Positions 60,001 through 64,000 of a stretch of DNA of 64,000 bases are shown one piece after another. The notes under the pieces are model-generated. The model searched no databases. It had not been told where the DNA came from and saw only the letters and a program-made list of their open reading frames with translations. Within the stretch, counting starts at the first letter, position 1, and the number at the start of each line of letters is the position of its first letter. The DNA lies in contig OW121852.1 in NCBI GenBank assembly GCA_933228895.1, positions 61,174,872 through 61,238,871 of the forward strand. The letters run 5' to 3'. Made by a program: the position numbers and the translations under genes. This DNA comes from Platycnemis pennipes. Taxonomy: Eukaryota; Arthropoda; Insecta; Odonata; Platycnemididae.

Positions 60001-61964
60001 AGTCAATAATAGACTTGGATCATTATAATACTGAGAATTTTTAAGTTGCCAATCTTTTCCACCTTTCAATTTAGTACTTTTGGAGATAGTCTCCATTTAC
60101 ATGCCACTTCACATACTTTGGGACTTATAATAATGTATATTAACCAATTCCTCTTTAAGACTTGCCAATAAAAGCTTAAAAGTAGATATTTAGATGTTTT
60201 ACTAATATCCAAGTAGCCTACCACATTGGGCCAATGTAGTAACATTGGCTCTCATTGGCATTGGCTTACCAATATAGGCCCAATGTAAGAAGCCATTGGG
60301 GTATGCTCAATGGCAAACTAATATTGGCTAATGTTGTTTTGCTTTTCACTTGCTGCAACATATCTTTTGGCTCAACATACTTTGGACTTGCATACATGTA
60401 ATATGTTTTGACCCAGACTGCTTGGACACAAGAAGAAAATTTAAGAGCATATGTCCTTTGGACAATTTATTCAGAACATTGGTGCAAGCCTTGCATGCAG
60501 AAGATCTTGTTCTTGGTTATACATTGATTTCACTAGGCATTTCTAGAACTTCATTTTATCAGTGAAACTTTAAGTGAGTTCAATATTGTTTACGTTCACT
60601 GGGGACATGGTGGCATATTGGCTATTCATTGGTTCACATCTCATCCCAATGCTCTGCCAATATTGGACATCCAATGTAGAGCCAATATTGTTTGGCTACT
60701 GGGTATCCTCTACCTTCAGTAAACTACAGTATCCTCAAAAACTTTTGGAAACAAAGCAACCTCATGATTACCATACTAACCATTGGAGATTGATCTGATT
60801 TTTGACTGACGTCATCTCCTGTATTGGAATAATCAGATGCCCCAACAATTGTGCCTCCACCGCCTCCTACCCCACTGCCCTGCTCCGTTTTGGAGGAAGA
60901 AGAAGAAGACTCTGAGGAACCAACCCGGGATCGAGTCCTAAGAACGTCTGGGGTTGAGGAACGCTTCTTTGAAGTATCACCAATCTAAGAGGGAAGCCAT
61001 AAAAAAAATACTTGTTACATGTGAAACCTTGAACTTTATATTATTTGGTAAAATCGCATTGTTTTTGCTTACTTACACATATTTGCCTACTTAAAATTCA
61101 GTTGGAATACAAAAAAGTGACTTACTATACCTATTTCATTAGACACCCAATCACAACTTAAGACGAAATGTAAGGTTCAATTTTATAAACTAATATTAAT
61201 TAAAACAACATTAACAGCATTAAATAAGTTATTTGCTTTCTCTAATATCCTCATTTGTGCAAATTTTTATTAAACCAGTTGAGAATTAACATAAATCATA
61301 CCCATATAATGTGCTCCAATCCACCAAAATCAGAACTGGAGGATATCATAAAATTGCTAATAAATATTGCAAGATGGCAACACAAGTCATGCCTTTTGAA
61401 TGAATATTAGATCACAATTTGTACAAAATAAATTTCCATGCATATAGTGATGTGATAAAAAATTACCAGAGACTTGTAGCACCGGGAAAGTGATTCAATC
61501 ACCTCATCAGTAATTCTATCAGATACATGAGCAGCAACAGCAAGGTTCAATTCACTGAAAATGTATGAATATTACTCAGTTTTAATTATCAGAGTAATAG
61601 TTCAATTTTAATACAACAGAACAGAAGTATAATAGCTTCATATGCACAAAAGAAATAGACTAATGTACTAAGAAATGTATGCAGAACTAAGGAATAATCA
61701 GCCATTTCCTTGCAAAAAGGAAGGGCTTCAGAAGAACTAATTTCATATGCACATGGTTTCCAAAAAGAATATAAGAGCTTCAACTCACTTGACTTTGTTC
61801 ATAATCTCAGTGCCAGTTTGTTCCATCACACACATTTGTACAAAATCAGTGGGCATTGCACTCTTGGCCAAGCATGTCCTTTGTATTTCTCCCTGGACTC
61901 TTTCATCAGAAAGAACGTGAGGACACTGATCTTCAGCACACTTCATCATGCTTTCCACAGTACC
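20860..61964 (-). CDS. CARMIL: CARMIL (F-actin-uncapping, LRRC16-like), last 12 coding exons
   Basis: Exons read leftwards: 61789-61964, 61467-61554, 60781-60984, 53531-53672, 52348-52672, 49470-49715, 37932-38206, 34316-34494, 32978-33266, 30600-30809, 23369-23475, 20860-21036. They total 2418 nt: 805 residues plus TGA, and all eleven joins keep frame with GT-AG sites. The first two exons give NELNLAVAAHVSDRITDEVI and ESLSRCYKSL, matching the helical dimerisation region of vertebrate CARMIL. Exon 4 has TKRKSLHGRKLRPKS. Exon 5 has LQHLAKGRPRRAK, fitting the CPI motif LxHxTxxRPK, then LGEGLETFFR, like the CARMIL-specific second motif. The tail is Ser/Pro-rich with PPPIAPKPRPW. CARMIL binds capping protein, frees barbed ends and localises to the cell edge. 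The PH and leucine-rich-repeat exons lie right of the window; exon 1 here starts after TGTCTAG in phase 0. Codon identity in the low-complexity exons rests on phase only. Confidence 0.92.
21900..22612 (+). pseudogene. LINE reverse transcriptase 3' end, copy 1
   Basis: Tail of a non-LTR retrotransposon polyprotein (the type annotated as endonuclease-reverse transcriptase). It reads SINKKKTKILVCGREKLRAN, GNFTYLGSSIT, IKRRIAQAKEAF, SVALYGSETWNI, RRIEAFETWCRRR, RNEEVYRRADEERTIWKTLR, RWIGHTLRHNELVRNIIEGK, PRGRPRDKY and WRATGNQS. In-frame stops lie at about 22066 and 22306. It is 5'-truncated, as LINE copies usually are, and ends near a short GATGATGAT run. It lies in the CARMIL intron between exons L and K, in antisense. 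Same family as 46821-47521. Confidence 0.85.
22661..22707. repeat. AT-rich palindrome with 18-bp perfect arms
   Basis: TAATATTTATTGATAATA at 22661-22678 and its exact reverse complement at 22690-22707, with an 11-bp spacer. It lies just past the LINE tail, within a 150-bp block made mostly of ATTGATAAT-like words. Confidence 0.6.
23369..23475 (-). CDS. CARMIL: CARMIL exon K
   Basis: Reads DISPNKTLELSPSLALGTAM then VSSIPIGKATSPANIE. The acceptor CTTTTTTTCTTAG and donor GTAAAT are good, and phase 1 to phase 0 fits both neighbours. Confidence 0.82.
26565..26584 (+). repeat. Poly-C tract of about 20 bases
   Basis: An unbroken C run followed by GAGGTAGGAG. It lies inside the possible insertion in the intron between exons K and J. 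The length is likely to vary between individuals and may be misread. Confidence 0.8.
27141..27229 (+). repeat. 47-bp tandem duplication
   Basis: GTTTTTGTTCATTGTTCATT at 27141 recurs as GTTTTTGTTCACTGTTTATT at 27188, followed in both by TAA.TGATTTC and ATGT. A few differences indicate an older event than the 145-bp duplication at 31337. Confidence 0.6.
30600..30809 (-). CDS. CARMIL: CARMIL exon J: acidic/Ser-rich segment with VRELAACLSKG
   Basis: Reads GDALDESTDSGVASSHELSL and KKSVRELAACLSKGQLSGG. It ends at GGGGGAG before GTTAGT. If that donor is skipped, the reading frame stops at once (TAG), which would give a shorter isoform ending here. Confidence 0.82.
30977..31283. mobile_element. TTAA-flanked MITE with GCCGATATATCGGC palindromes
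   Basis: TTAA at 30973-30976 and 31284-31287 bound a 307-bp unit with inverted ends CCCTCTTAG. Near the right end the palindrome GGGCCGATATATCGGCCC (about 31208-31225) is followed 30 bp later by GCCGATATATCGACC (about 31253-31267), and a CCGCAC phrase follows each. Non-coding. The TTAA target and C-rich ends suggest a piggyBac-like or Kolobok-like mover. Confidence 0.7.
31337..31626 (+). repeat. 145-bp tandem duplication, nearly identical
   Basis: Units 31337-31481 and 31482-31626 differ at only about three positions by eye (for example TTTCATT against TTTTATT, and TCAGAAG against TCGGAAG). At about 98 percent identity this is a recent local duplication inside a CARMIL intron, or an assembly artefact. 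Confidence 0.9.
32267..32522. repeat. Near-perfect 118-bp hairpin
   Basis: The left arm 32267-32384 and right arm 32405-32522 are reverse complements with about four mismatches, around a 20-bp spacer. A 13-bp direct repeat CATACGGCTATAG ends at the left arm (32255-32267) and recurs 31 bp past the right arm (32554-32566). One strand of the arm reads openly as CPKTGKSKCQINYGKSDDFE then TSFSIVKAIINGESKVK, which looks like protein, but I do not recognise it. Confidence 0.85.
32978..33266 (-). CDS. CARMIL: CARMIL exon I: proline-rich SH3-ligand-like segment
   Basis: Contains GLPPLSPVLKS and GKTKPPPIAPKPRPWSVAGS. The PxxPxPRPW stretch looks like an SH3-binding site. Acceptor GTACTTCACAG, donor GTACGT, end phase 1. 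Confidence 0.88.
34316..34494 (-). CDS. CARMIL: CARMIL exon H: LAEMKARQEKR segment
   Basis: Reads GIKRLSPSLPKIAVGVG then IEVLAEMKARQEKRASVLPK. The basic, helix-prone end is typical of a conserved short motif between disordered parts. Acceptor TTTCATTAAG, donor GTTGGG. Confidence 0.82.
34700..34995 (-). repeat. SINE-like repeat with tRNA-type B box
   Basis: On the minus strand the sequence CCGAGGGCCTGGGTTCGATT contains a perfect RNA polymerase III B box GGTTCGATTCC (34922-34932). The downstream body (AACAGAGGAAGGGTGGAGAG on the plus strand at about 34747) recurs at 43210-43280 and 43795-43850, which shows it is a dispersed family. A clear A box was not found. Confidence 0.6.
35912..36143. mobile_element. 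Small hAT-type MITE with 10-bp flanking repeat
   Basis: CGGATAGATG flanks a 232-bp unit exactly on both sides (35902-35911 and 36144-36153). The left end is CAGTGGGTTTTAG and the right end reads inward GTGGCGTGTGCAGG. C-runs lie inside both ends, as in the larger hAT element at 16578. The right end seems to have lost its outermost bases, so the true duplication may be 8 bp. No coding capacity. Confidence 0.65.
37449..37746. mobile_element. TTAA-flanked MITE with CCGG-type near-palindromes
   Basis: TTAA at 37445-37448 and 37747-37750 bound a 298-bp unit whose ends begin CCCATT in inverted orientation. Near the left end two related near-palindromes occur, GCCGGCGATTCGCTGGTC (about 37466) and GCCGGTGATTCGCCGGTC (about 37510), each after GGTAAAG. 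Non-coding; AT-rich elsewhere. Confidence 0.6.
37932..38206 (-). CDS. CARMIL: CARMIL exon G: basic Ser-rich segment
   Basis: Reads RSRSSDCLEKSSPLSGRRTT then VDSPLSGSLLTRRGLLSASS. The phase-2 acceptor (CCTTTTTTAG) selects this frame over an overlapping frame that is also open. GC-rich compared with the introns, as expected for coding DNA. Confidence 0.82.
40401..40880. mobile_element. Foldback element with 82-bp inverted ends
   Basis: Arms at 40401-40482 and 40799-40880 pair over about 82 bp with scattered mismatches. Shared phrases are TCCAGT.GTCTCT, CCACTGCA, GGAG.TTTGT, CAAGCTT and GCTGCATCATCAGG. The interior (about 315 bp) has no coding capacity. The arm start resembles the CYC1 intron hairpin at 12949-13068. 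Confidence 0.75.
41449..41513 (+). repeat. Polypyrimidine tract (CCCTTCCTCT type)
   Basis: About 65 bases of almost pure C and T with a repeated TCTCCCTT/CCTCTCCCTTTC pattern. Confidence 0.75.
41651..42058. mobile_element. TTAA-flanked MITE with CTGATATATCAG palindrome
   Basis: TTAA at 41647-41650 and 42059-42062. The inverted ends are CCTTTCATT on the left and CCCTTTCATTGCC on the right, read inward. The palindrome CTGATATATCAG lies about 70 bp inside the right end (near 41984-41995). Non-coding. Confidence 0.55.
43195..43850. repeat. Fragments of the SINE-like family seen at 34700
   Basis: Two pieces (about 43205-43285 and 43785-43850) share AACAGAGGA.GAG...GGAGAGAAAC with the copy at 34740-34830. 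Between them, 43630-43700 contains a tRNA-like antisense stretch GAATTTGAACCTGTGGCTTT. Boundaries are approximate. Confidence 0.5.
43857..44960 (+). pseudogene. Reverse transcriptase/RNase H remnant of a retrotransposon
   Basis: Three frames together read AFQAYLIPKASGGSRLIHDL, GAFLAKLDLKDAFYQIPI (first catalytic Asp), GHCLAPAIMQRWARAVAREV and FLIPYLDDWLLVYSD (the YxDD catalytic pair). RNase H-like VQFIGYADAMPVGGGIAAIG follows at about 44840-44900. Stops and frame changes (near 44085, 44330 and 44675) make it dead. The style (LDLKDAF...YLDDWL) fits LTR- or DIRS-type elements more than LINE or Penelope; the exact family is not determined. No LTRs or recombinase were found. Confidence 0.75.
44965..45013. 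repeat. GC-rich hairpin CAGCACTAAGAGGTGCT
   Basis: CAGCACTAAGAGGTGCT is followed 15 bases later by AGCACCTCTTAGTGCTG, an exact reverse complement. It sits at the junction between the RT/RNase H remnant and an inverted fragment of the Penelope-like element. Confidence 0.7.
45180..45838 (+). pseudogene. Penelope-like polyprotein C terminus with GIY-YIG endonuclease
   Basis: Reads ALKNGYSLDIIDKLLRNKWK, a linker, then SVYEIKYDCGAIYIGQTRRN and FSTRINEHKK. This is the GIY-YIG nuclease core with its Arg and the Glu-His pair, in the form typical of Penelope-like elements. A stop or frame change occurs after IFTKHL (45654-45656), and the tail continues as ELHTLDKGKKLDAMEQVDII to a TGA at 45836-45838. 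The reverse transcriptase half of the element is not present. Confidence 0.85.
46437..46467 (+). ncRNA. Hammerhead-ribozyme-like motif in Penelope 3' tail
   Basis: CTGATGA (46437-46443) is followed by GATG-TATCA-CATC, which can pair as a 4-bp stem, then GAAAC (46458-46462) and GTC (46465-46467). This is the order of the hammerhead core, and Penelope-like elements are known to carry such motifs. One extra base after CTGATGA and an unclear stem I mean activity is doubtful. Confidence 0.4.
46821..47521 (+). pseudogene. LINE reverse transcriptase 3' end, copy 2
   Basis: Same family as 21900-22612: HLKINKNKTKILVCSKREEA, EFCYLGSQVTNDGRSKKEIV, SRIAQAKSAFYQKKNLLTSG, SMFLYGS*AWKITAVEKKRV, TNEEVLRRVGEKRSLLKTLR, IGHILGHNGLMKTIVEGQ and QWRAASNQSED. 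It has several in-frame stops (for example 47140, 47192 and 47220). It is 5'-truncated and ends GATTGATGACTAATGATAATG. It lies antisense in a CARMIL intron. Confidence 0.85.
47540..48075 (-). repeat. Dispersed repeat, copy 2 (partner at 14263-14745)
   Basis: In reverse complement it carries the same ordered phrases as copy 1: GGCGAAAAACTGATGTTTTT, AACCCTTTCGG, TTGGTGGGCGTCACCTTTAG, GAAGATTAATTTTTCACTGA and AGCGATTTCGGTT. No coding capacity was recognised. It begins directly after the LINE tail. Confidence 0.7.
48981..49150. repeat. 170-bp foldback with 76-bp arms
   Basis: Arms 48981-49056 and 49075-49150 pair with about 14 mismatches, around an 18-bp loop. Shared phrases are CAATAGTCAACTTCT, ACAAACC.AC.CAGGTTT and TCAAG. 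The right arm reads CTTGATAATGGCATTTCATG then CCTAAACCTGGGTCGG, reminiscent of the tails of Penelope-like elements (a CTGATGA...GAAACC.GTC pattern, degenerate). Confidence 0.75.
49470..49715 (-). CDS. CARMIL: CARMIL exon F: low-complexity Thr/Gly-rich segment
   Basis: Reads SHLFPTASPASAPPTTTTTT, then Gly/Glu-rich sequence to GRKSEDKPGR. The acceptor TTGTTTTGTTTCCAG at 49716 restores phase; an upstream CTCAG acceptor near 49788 would give an immediate stop after the preceding GG, so it was rejected. Donor GTGTGT. Poorly conserved type of sequence. Confidence 0.7.
52348..52672 (-). CDS. CARMIL: CARMIL exon E: capping-protein-interaction motif
   Basis: CPI-type motif LQHLAKGRPRR at 52572-52604 (fragment residues 227-237). 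The Leu, His, Arg-Pro and basic positions of LxHxTxxRPK are kept, with Ala in place of Thr and Arg in place of Lys. A second motif MQDLGEGLETFFR at 52404-52442 resembles the VDEGVxEFF motif that follows in vertebrate CARMIL. A Ser/Ala/Pro linker lies between them. Acceptor CCATTGCAG, donor GTGAGA, end phase 2. Confidence 0.9.
53020..53098 (+). repeat. Degenerate CACTCATACACTC minisatellite
   Basis: About 75 bases made of CACTCA, TACACTCCA and CTCACTCA units. Simple-sequence repeat in the CARMIL intron between exons E and D. Confidence 0.65.
53531..53672 (-). CDS. CARMIL: CARMIL exon D: KRKSLHGRKLRP block
   Basis: Encodes ATPHLSTKRKSLHGRKLRPK and a short acidic tail (DSVDGLSADDIPDLLPSS). Vertebrate CARMIL1 has a like block just before the capping-protein-binding region. 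Acceptor TTTTGGCAG, donor GTAAAA, end phase 1. Confidence 0.88.
56321..57477. mobile_element. TTAA-flanked element with five GTGACCCACYRGTGGGTCAC palindromes
   Basis: TTAA at 56317-56320 and 57478-57481. A perfect 14-bp inverted terminal repeat CACGTTCACTGCGG. The 20-bp palindrome (GTGACCCACTGGTGGGTCAC and variants) occurs at 56368-56387, 56411-56430, 57235-57254, 57274-57293 and 57443-57462, clustered toward both ends; the copy at 57235 ends GGGCCAT. The middle (about 56440-57060) is GC-rich with an open frame from 56643 to 57104 that matches nothing I know and has a long Gly run from a G tract near 56949. A piggyBac-like or Kolobok-like mover is inferred from TTAA. Confidence 0.8.
58655..58810 (+). 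repeat. Transposon end fragments (hAT-like, then pogo-like)
   Basis: CAGGGCCGTATTTACC at 58655, followed by the GC-rich CCCGGCGGCCGCCGGGGGCC, resembles a hAT terminus. About 70 bp on, CAGTGGAAGCTTGGTATAAT and ACTCGCTATAGGGAGCG resemble a pogo/Tigger terminus. No partner ends were found. Confidence 0.4.
59133..59305. mobile_element. Pogo/Tigger MITE, 173 bp, TA target
   Basis: TA at 59131-59132 and 59306-59307. The ends are CAGTCAAGCCCATTTATAAC on the left and CAGTCAAGCCCACTTATATC on the right, read inward; a second inner phrase AACTTCGTTATAA repeats in both orientations. It sits directly upstream of the LINE remnant. Confidence 0.85.
59306..59793 (+). pseudogene. LINE reverse transcriptase C-terminal remnant
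   Basis: Reads VYYAFIFSNLKYSAVAWGHA, SSRLFRLQKWAIWILAGI, then after frame changes HTYDTRRNKDFRIVPYYISS and NHLPADIKNARSLPRFKAKL, KRYLLSMAFYSVNEFLVS. This order (LQKxAIRII..., HxYxTR, PxxIK...FKxxLKxxL) is the usual tail of Jockey/I-type LINE polyproteins. It differs from the family at 21900 and 46821. At least two frame changes. Confidence 0.8.
60213..60710. repeat. ATTGG/CCAAT-rich element
   Basis: About seventeen ATTGG or CCAAT words in 500 bp, often as GGCCCAATGT, CATTGGC or GCCAATATTGG. The ends AAGTAGCC (left) and GGCTACTGGG (right) are loosely inverted. Related sequence occurs at 21250-21360 (CACATTGGCCCAATGTGGTA and onward). Non-coding, apparently a MITE built of subterminal repeats. 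It lies just upstream (plus strand) of CARMIL exon C. Confidence 0.6.
60781..60984 (-). CDS. CARMIL: CARMIL exon C: Ser-rich linker
   Basis: 68 codons beginning IGDTSKKRSSTPDVLRTRSR, then a Ser run, GSGVGGGGG and DDVSQKSDQSPM. Both sides are phase 0. Low complexity, so homology is weak and the call rests on good splice sites (CCTCTTAG, GTTAGT) and phase. A multiple of three, so it could be a cassette exon. Confidence 0.8.
61467..61554 (-). CDS. CARMIL: CARMIL exon B: dimerisation-region helix
   Basis: Encodes LNLAVAAHVSDRITDEVIES then LSRCYKSL. This is the segment that best identifies the gene; vertebrate CARMIL has a closely similar VAAFLSDRIVDEI stretch. Acceptor TTTTCAG, donor GTAATT, ends in phase 0. 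Confidence 0.9.
61789..61964 (-). CDS. CARMIL: CARMIL exon A: helical region
   Basis: Fragment residues 1-58: GTVESMMKCAEDQCPHVLSD ... QTGTEIMNKV. Acceptor TACTGTCTAG, donor GTGAGT, end phase 2. Amphipathic, Cys- and Met-rich, as expected for the helical region after the leucine-rich repeats. Confidence 0.85.
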
Positions 61965-63817
61965 CTAGACAGTATACAATACACAAAACATGAAAAAAAC
62001 ACCCACAAATATAAGGCAGACAGTAGAGCAAACGCAACTGTTGGCATATTGGATTGGCATGTTGGATTTATCACATGGTTGGAAATGAGGATGGAGCATA
62101 ATACGATTTTGTATGGTTAACTCCTATTTAACTTCATGTCTAAAACACATAAGAGATATACTTAACAGATAAATCCAAACTTACTGTCAAGCATAAGACA
62201 TAAATAGTGTCCATTAGTATTCAACCAAGAACCATAAAAATATTTGGTTAAAAATTTCATATTCTGCATGCACAGCAGTATAGTTTGAGTTTTTAGGCCA
62301 AAATGTTTGACAAAAAATGTCAGCTTGCATAAGTAATACTTTTGAGGATACAATATCAGCTCCAAAAATTCTTAACATCTAAGTTCCACTATGAATTAAG
62401 GCATTTTAAAAGTTTGTCTATAACTCAGAACTATCATGTTGCCATGAGCAGTAGGAAATAATGAGAATCCAATGTTAAATGTACTTTGATAATTATAATT
62501 ATAGATTCAAGAAATGGAAATGTAATATATATACCTTGCTGAAAATTTAGGGCTCTAGAGAATAGATTACCTTACAGCACAGGAATTGTGCTCAGAATAT
62601 TTCTGTAATACTCTCATTATTGGAGCATTCCTGGAATATTCTACATTTTCAGAATATACATCAATAATTCATAGAATATTTGACATGTTCATGATGATGA
62701 ATATTGTGGCATTTTTGATAACCCCCCCCCCCTTTTCCCTTGTTGGACATTTCCCCTCAGTGGACTAATTACCCTCCGGATTAAGCCGAAGGACTTGCAC
62801 GACAGACGTAGCTAACAACAGGTGGAGCCAACGATGCCAACAATGCCTATGATTCCAATATGCATCGATTCTGGACAGCAACATTCCGACAAAGCATGCT
62901 GCCATACCGCGCCACCATACTGCGCCACCGCCTCACCCGGGTTGACTTCACTTATGAGGATGAAGACCAGAAGTTTAGCCATCGTACAAGCTGTCATTTG
63001 ATCTGCTACCGCCGGAGTCAGAAAACAGTTCCTGATGCTCCAATGATAAACTTCCACCTAGCCCACTTTACCCATACCACTTTCCCTCCCCTCAAAATCT
63101 ACCTACTGACTATTTCCACGTTAAACCCCATTCCAATTGGACCTAGCCGAAAACACCCCCTCCTTATGCCAGAAAATACCTCCCTTCTCACGCCCTCTGT
63201 TCAAGCTGAGACGCCAAGCTGTTCACTTGCTGGGTATGTGCGACGGTCTCGAGTTAGTTTTGGGATACGCTACGCGGGTAGCCTACATTCGCCAGGATCT
63301 GGCGGCCGACGAGAGTTAGATTACTACGCGAAGTTCGATCCCTATCGCAATTTAATTTTTTCTTTCAGTCACTGCATCGAAAATGTTATCATATTCAATT
63401 TCAAACCCATACGTCCTAATACTCACTTTTATTTACTGTACGTTTGTTATTTAAATTAGATTTACAAATGTACCACTCATAAATTAAGGATGGTCGGGTC
63501 GGATCCAAAGATCCACACGTCTTTCATTTCATTCCCTACTGAAATCATATCCGAAGACAGTATAAATTCAGCTCCGGATCCGAGATTTTAAAATTTCACG
63601 GCTTAGTGATCGATGCCCCCCGCAAATGGAATGTAGGTATGGTAGACACTGATAAGGAGAGATTGTGTAACTCGGTTCACGAAATGAGATTTTATCCGTG
63701 CCACTAAAACAAAATAAATAATACATGTCTTGATTTTATTTGCCATAAAAGCAAGATGCACGAGAAAAAAATAAAGCCAAATTTCATGCGGGTCTCCTAA
63801 ATTCACCAGATTCCCGT
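61965..63817. other. CARMIL intron 5' of exon A, no exon recognised
   Basis: Two kilobases without a recognised exon. From 62715 to 63330 the sequence is GC-richer and open in two overlapping frames (63,230-63,320 is GC-rich), but no family was recognised; it may be an inserted repeat. The acceptor of exon A requires an upstream exon ending in phase 0, which must lie further right. Confidence 0.5.
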
Positions 63818-63822
63818 GACTC

Positions 63823-63920
63823 TATGATGGCATAGTTGTTAAAAATGTGGGCTAGTGTACTGCCGGTCACGAGTTCGATTGTTAACACTGCCTAAGAATA
63901 CAGGCCATGCTGTATTCCTA
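63823..63920 (+). repeat. tRNA-derived SINE head
   Basis: TGGCATAGTTG (63828-63838) resembles a polymerase III A box and GAGTTCGATT (63871-63880) a B box. They are 32 bp apart, as in tRNA genes. The rest does not fold as a tRNA, so a SINE head is more likely than a tRNA gene. Confidence 0.55.
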
Positions 63921-64000
63921 GGGTAATGCAAGTAGGCAGTTAAAAAAAGTAAGATTATCAGAAATTTCATGTCAATTTATACGTCAAAAAAATAATAAAA

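Larger units (their letters stand above)
53673..60780 (-). other. CARMIL intron between exons D and C
   Basis: A 7.1-kb intron. The section 53673-56270 is AT-rich with nothing recognised. A palindrome-bearing TTAA element lies at 56321-57477; pogo/hAT end fragments, a pogo MITE, a LINE tail and an ATTGG-rich element fill 58650-60710. 57480-58650 has no recognised feature. Confidence 0.75.

Noticed and set aside
62860..63459. 199-residue plus-strand open frame
   Set aside because: Not similar to any family I know, overlaps another open frame, and its composition suggests an inserted GC-richer repeat. Listed only as an unexplained stretch.
63823..63920. tRNA gene
   Set aside because: A-like and B-like boxes are present, but no cloverleaf or acceptor stem can be formed by eye; a SINE head fits better.
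1..64000. CRISPR array, bacterial operon or defence system
   Set aside because: The window is eukaryotic. Repeats present are transposon ends, foldbacks or tandem duplications, and none has regularly spaced short repeats with unique spacers.

Overview
This is a window of nuclear DNA from an animal, most probably an arthropod and likely an insect. It holds spliced genes with GT-AG introns, long AT-rich introns, and many decayed transposons of the kinds common in arthropods (Tigger/pogo, hAT, TTAA-targeting MITEs, Penelope-like and LINE elements, tRNA-like SINEs). The species cannot be named from the sequence. There is no sign of bacterial or organelle DNA.

Three host genes can be built exon by exon with splice phases that agree. 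(1) LSM14 / trailer hitch lies on the minus strand. Its first four coding exons run from 11173 down to 6765; the C-terminal FDF/TFG part is not seen and probably lies left of the window. (2) CYC1 (cytochrome c1) lies on the plus strand, 11481-16039, with eight exons encoding 306 residues. It is complete. Its start codon is only 307 bp from that of LSM14, so the two share a head-to-head promoter, which contains a perfect TGACGTCA site. (3) The 3' part of a CARMIL (F-actin-uncapping, LRRC16-like) gene lies on the minus strand, 61964 down to 20860. Twelve exons encode the last 805 residues, including a capping-protein-interaction motif. The PH and leucine-rich-repeat parts lie right of the window. 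CYC1 and CARMIL converge tail to tail.

The rest is mobile DNA and introns. At the left are a Tigger-like transposase pseudogene (1-1048), a Tigger-type MITE (1521-1886) and a 2-kb TTAA-flanked transposon carrying a YqaJ-type exonuclease ORF (2284-4275). Between CYC1 and CARMIL sits a hAT element with both ends and an 8-bp target duplication (16578-18875). The CARMIL introns hold two LINE reverse-transcriptase tails of the same family, a third LINE tail, a reverse transcriptase/RNase H remnant, a Penelope-like element with a GIY-YIG endonuclease, several long foldback hairpins, a fresh 145-bp tandem duplication, and a set of TTAA-flanked MITEs that carry short palindromes.

For novelty, the strongest candidates are the palindrome-bearing TTAA MITEs, the exonuclease-carrying TTAA transposon, and the 118-bp near-perfect hairpin at 32267-32522. 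I see no defence system, CRISPR array or biosynthetic cluster. All exon limits and repeat ends were worked out by eye and have not been checked against transcripts or databases.
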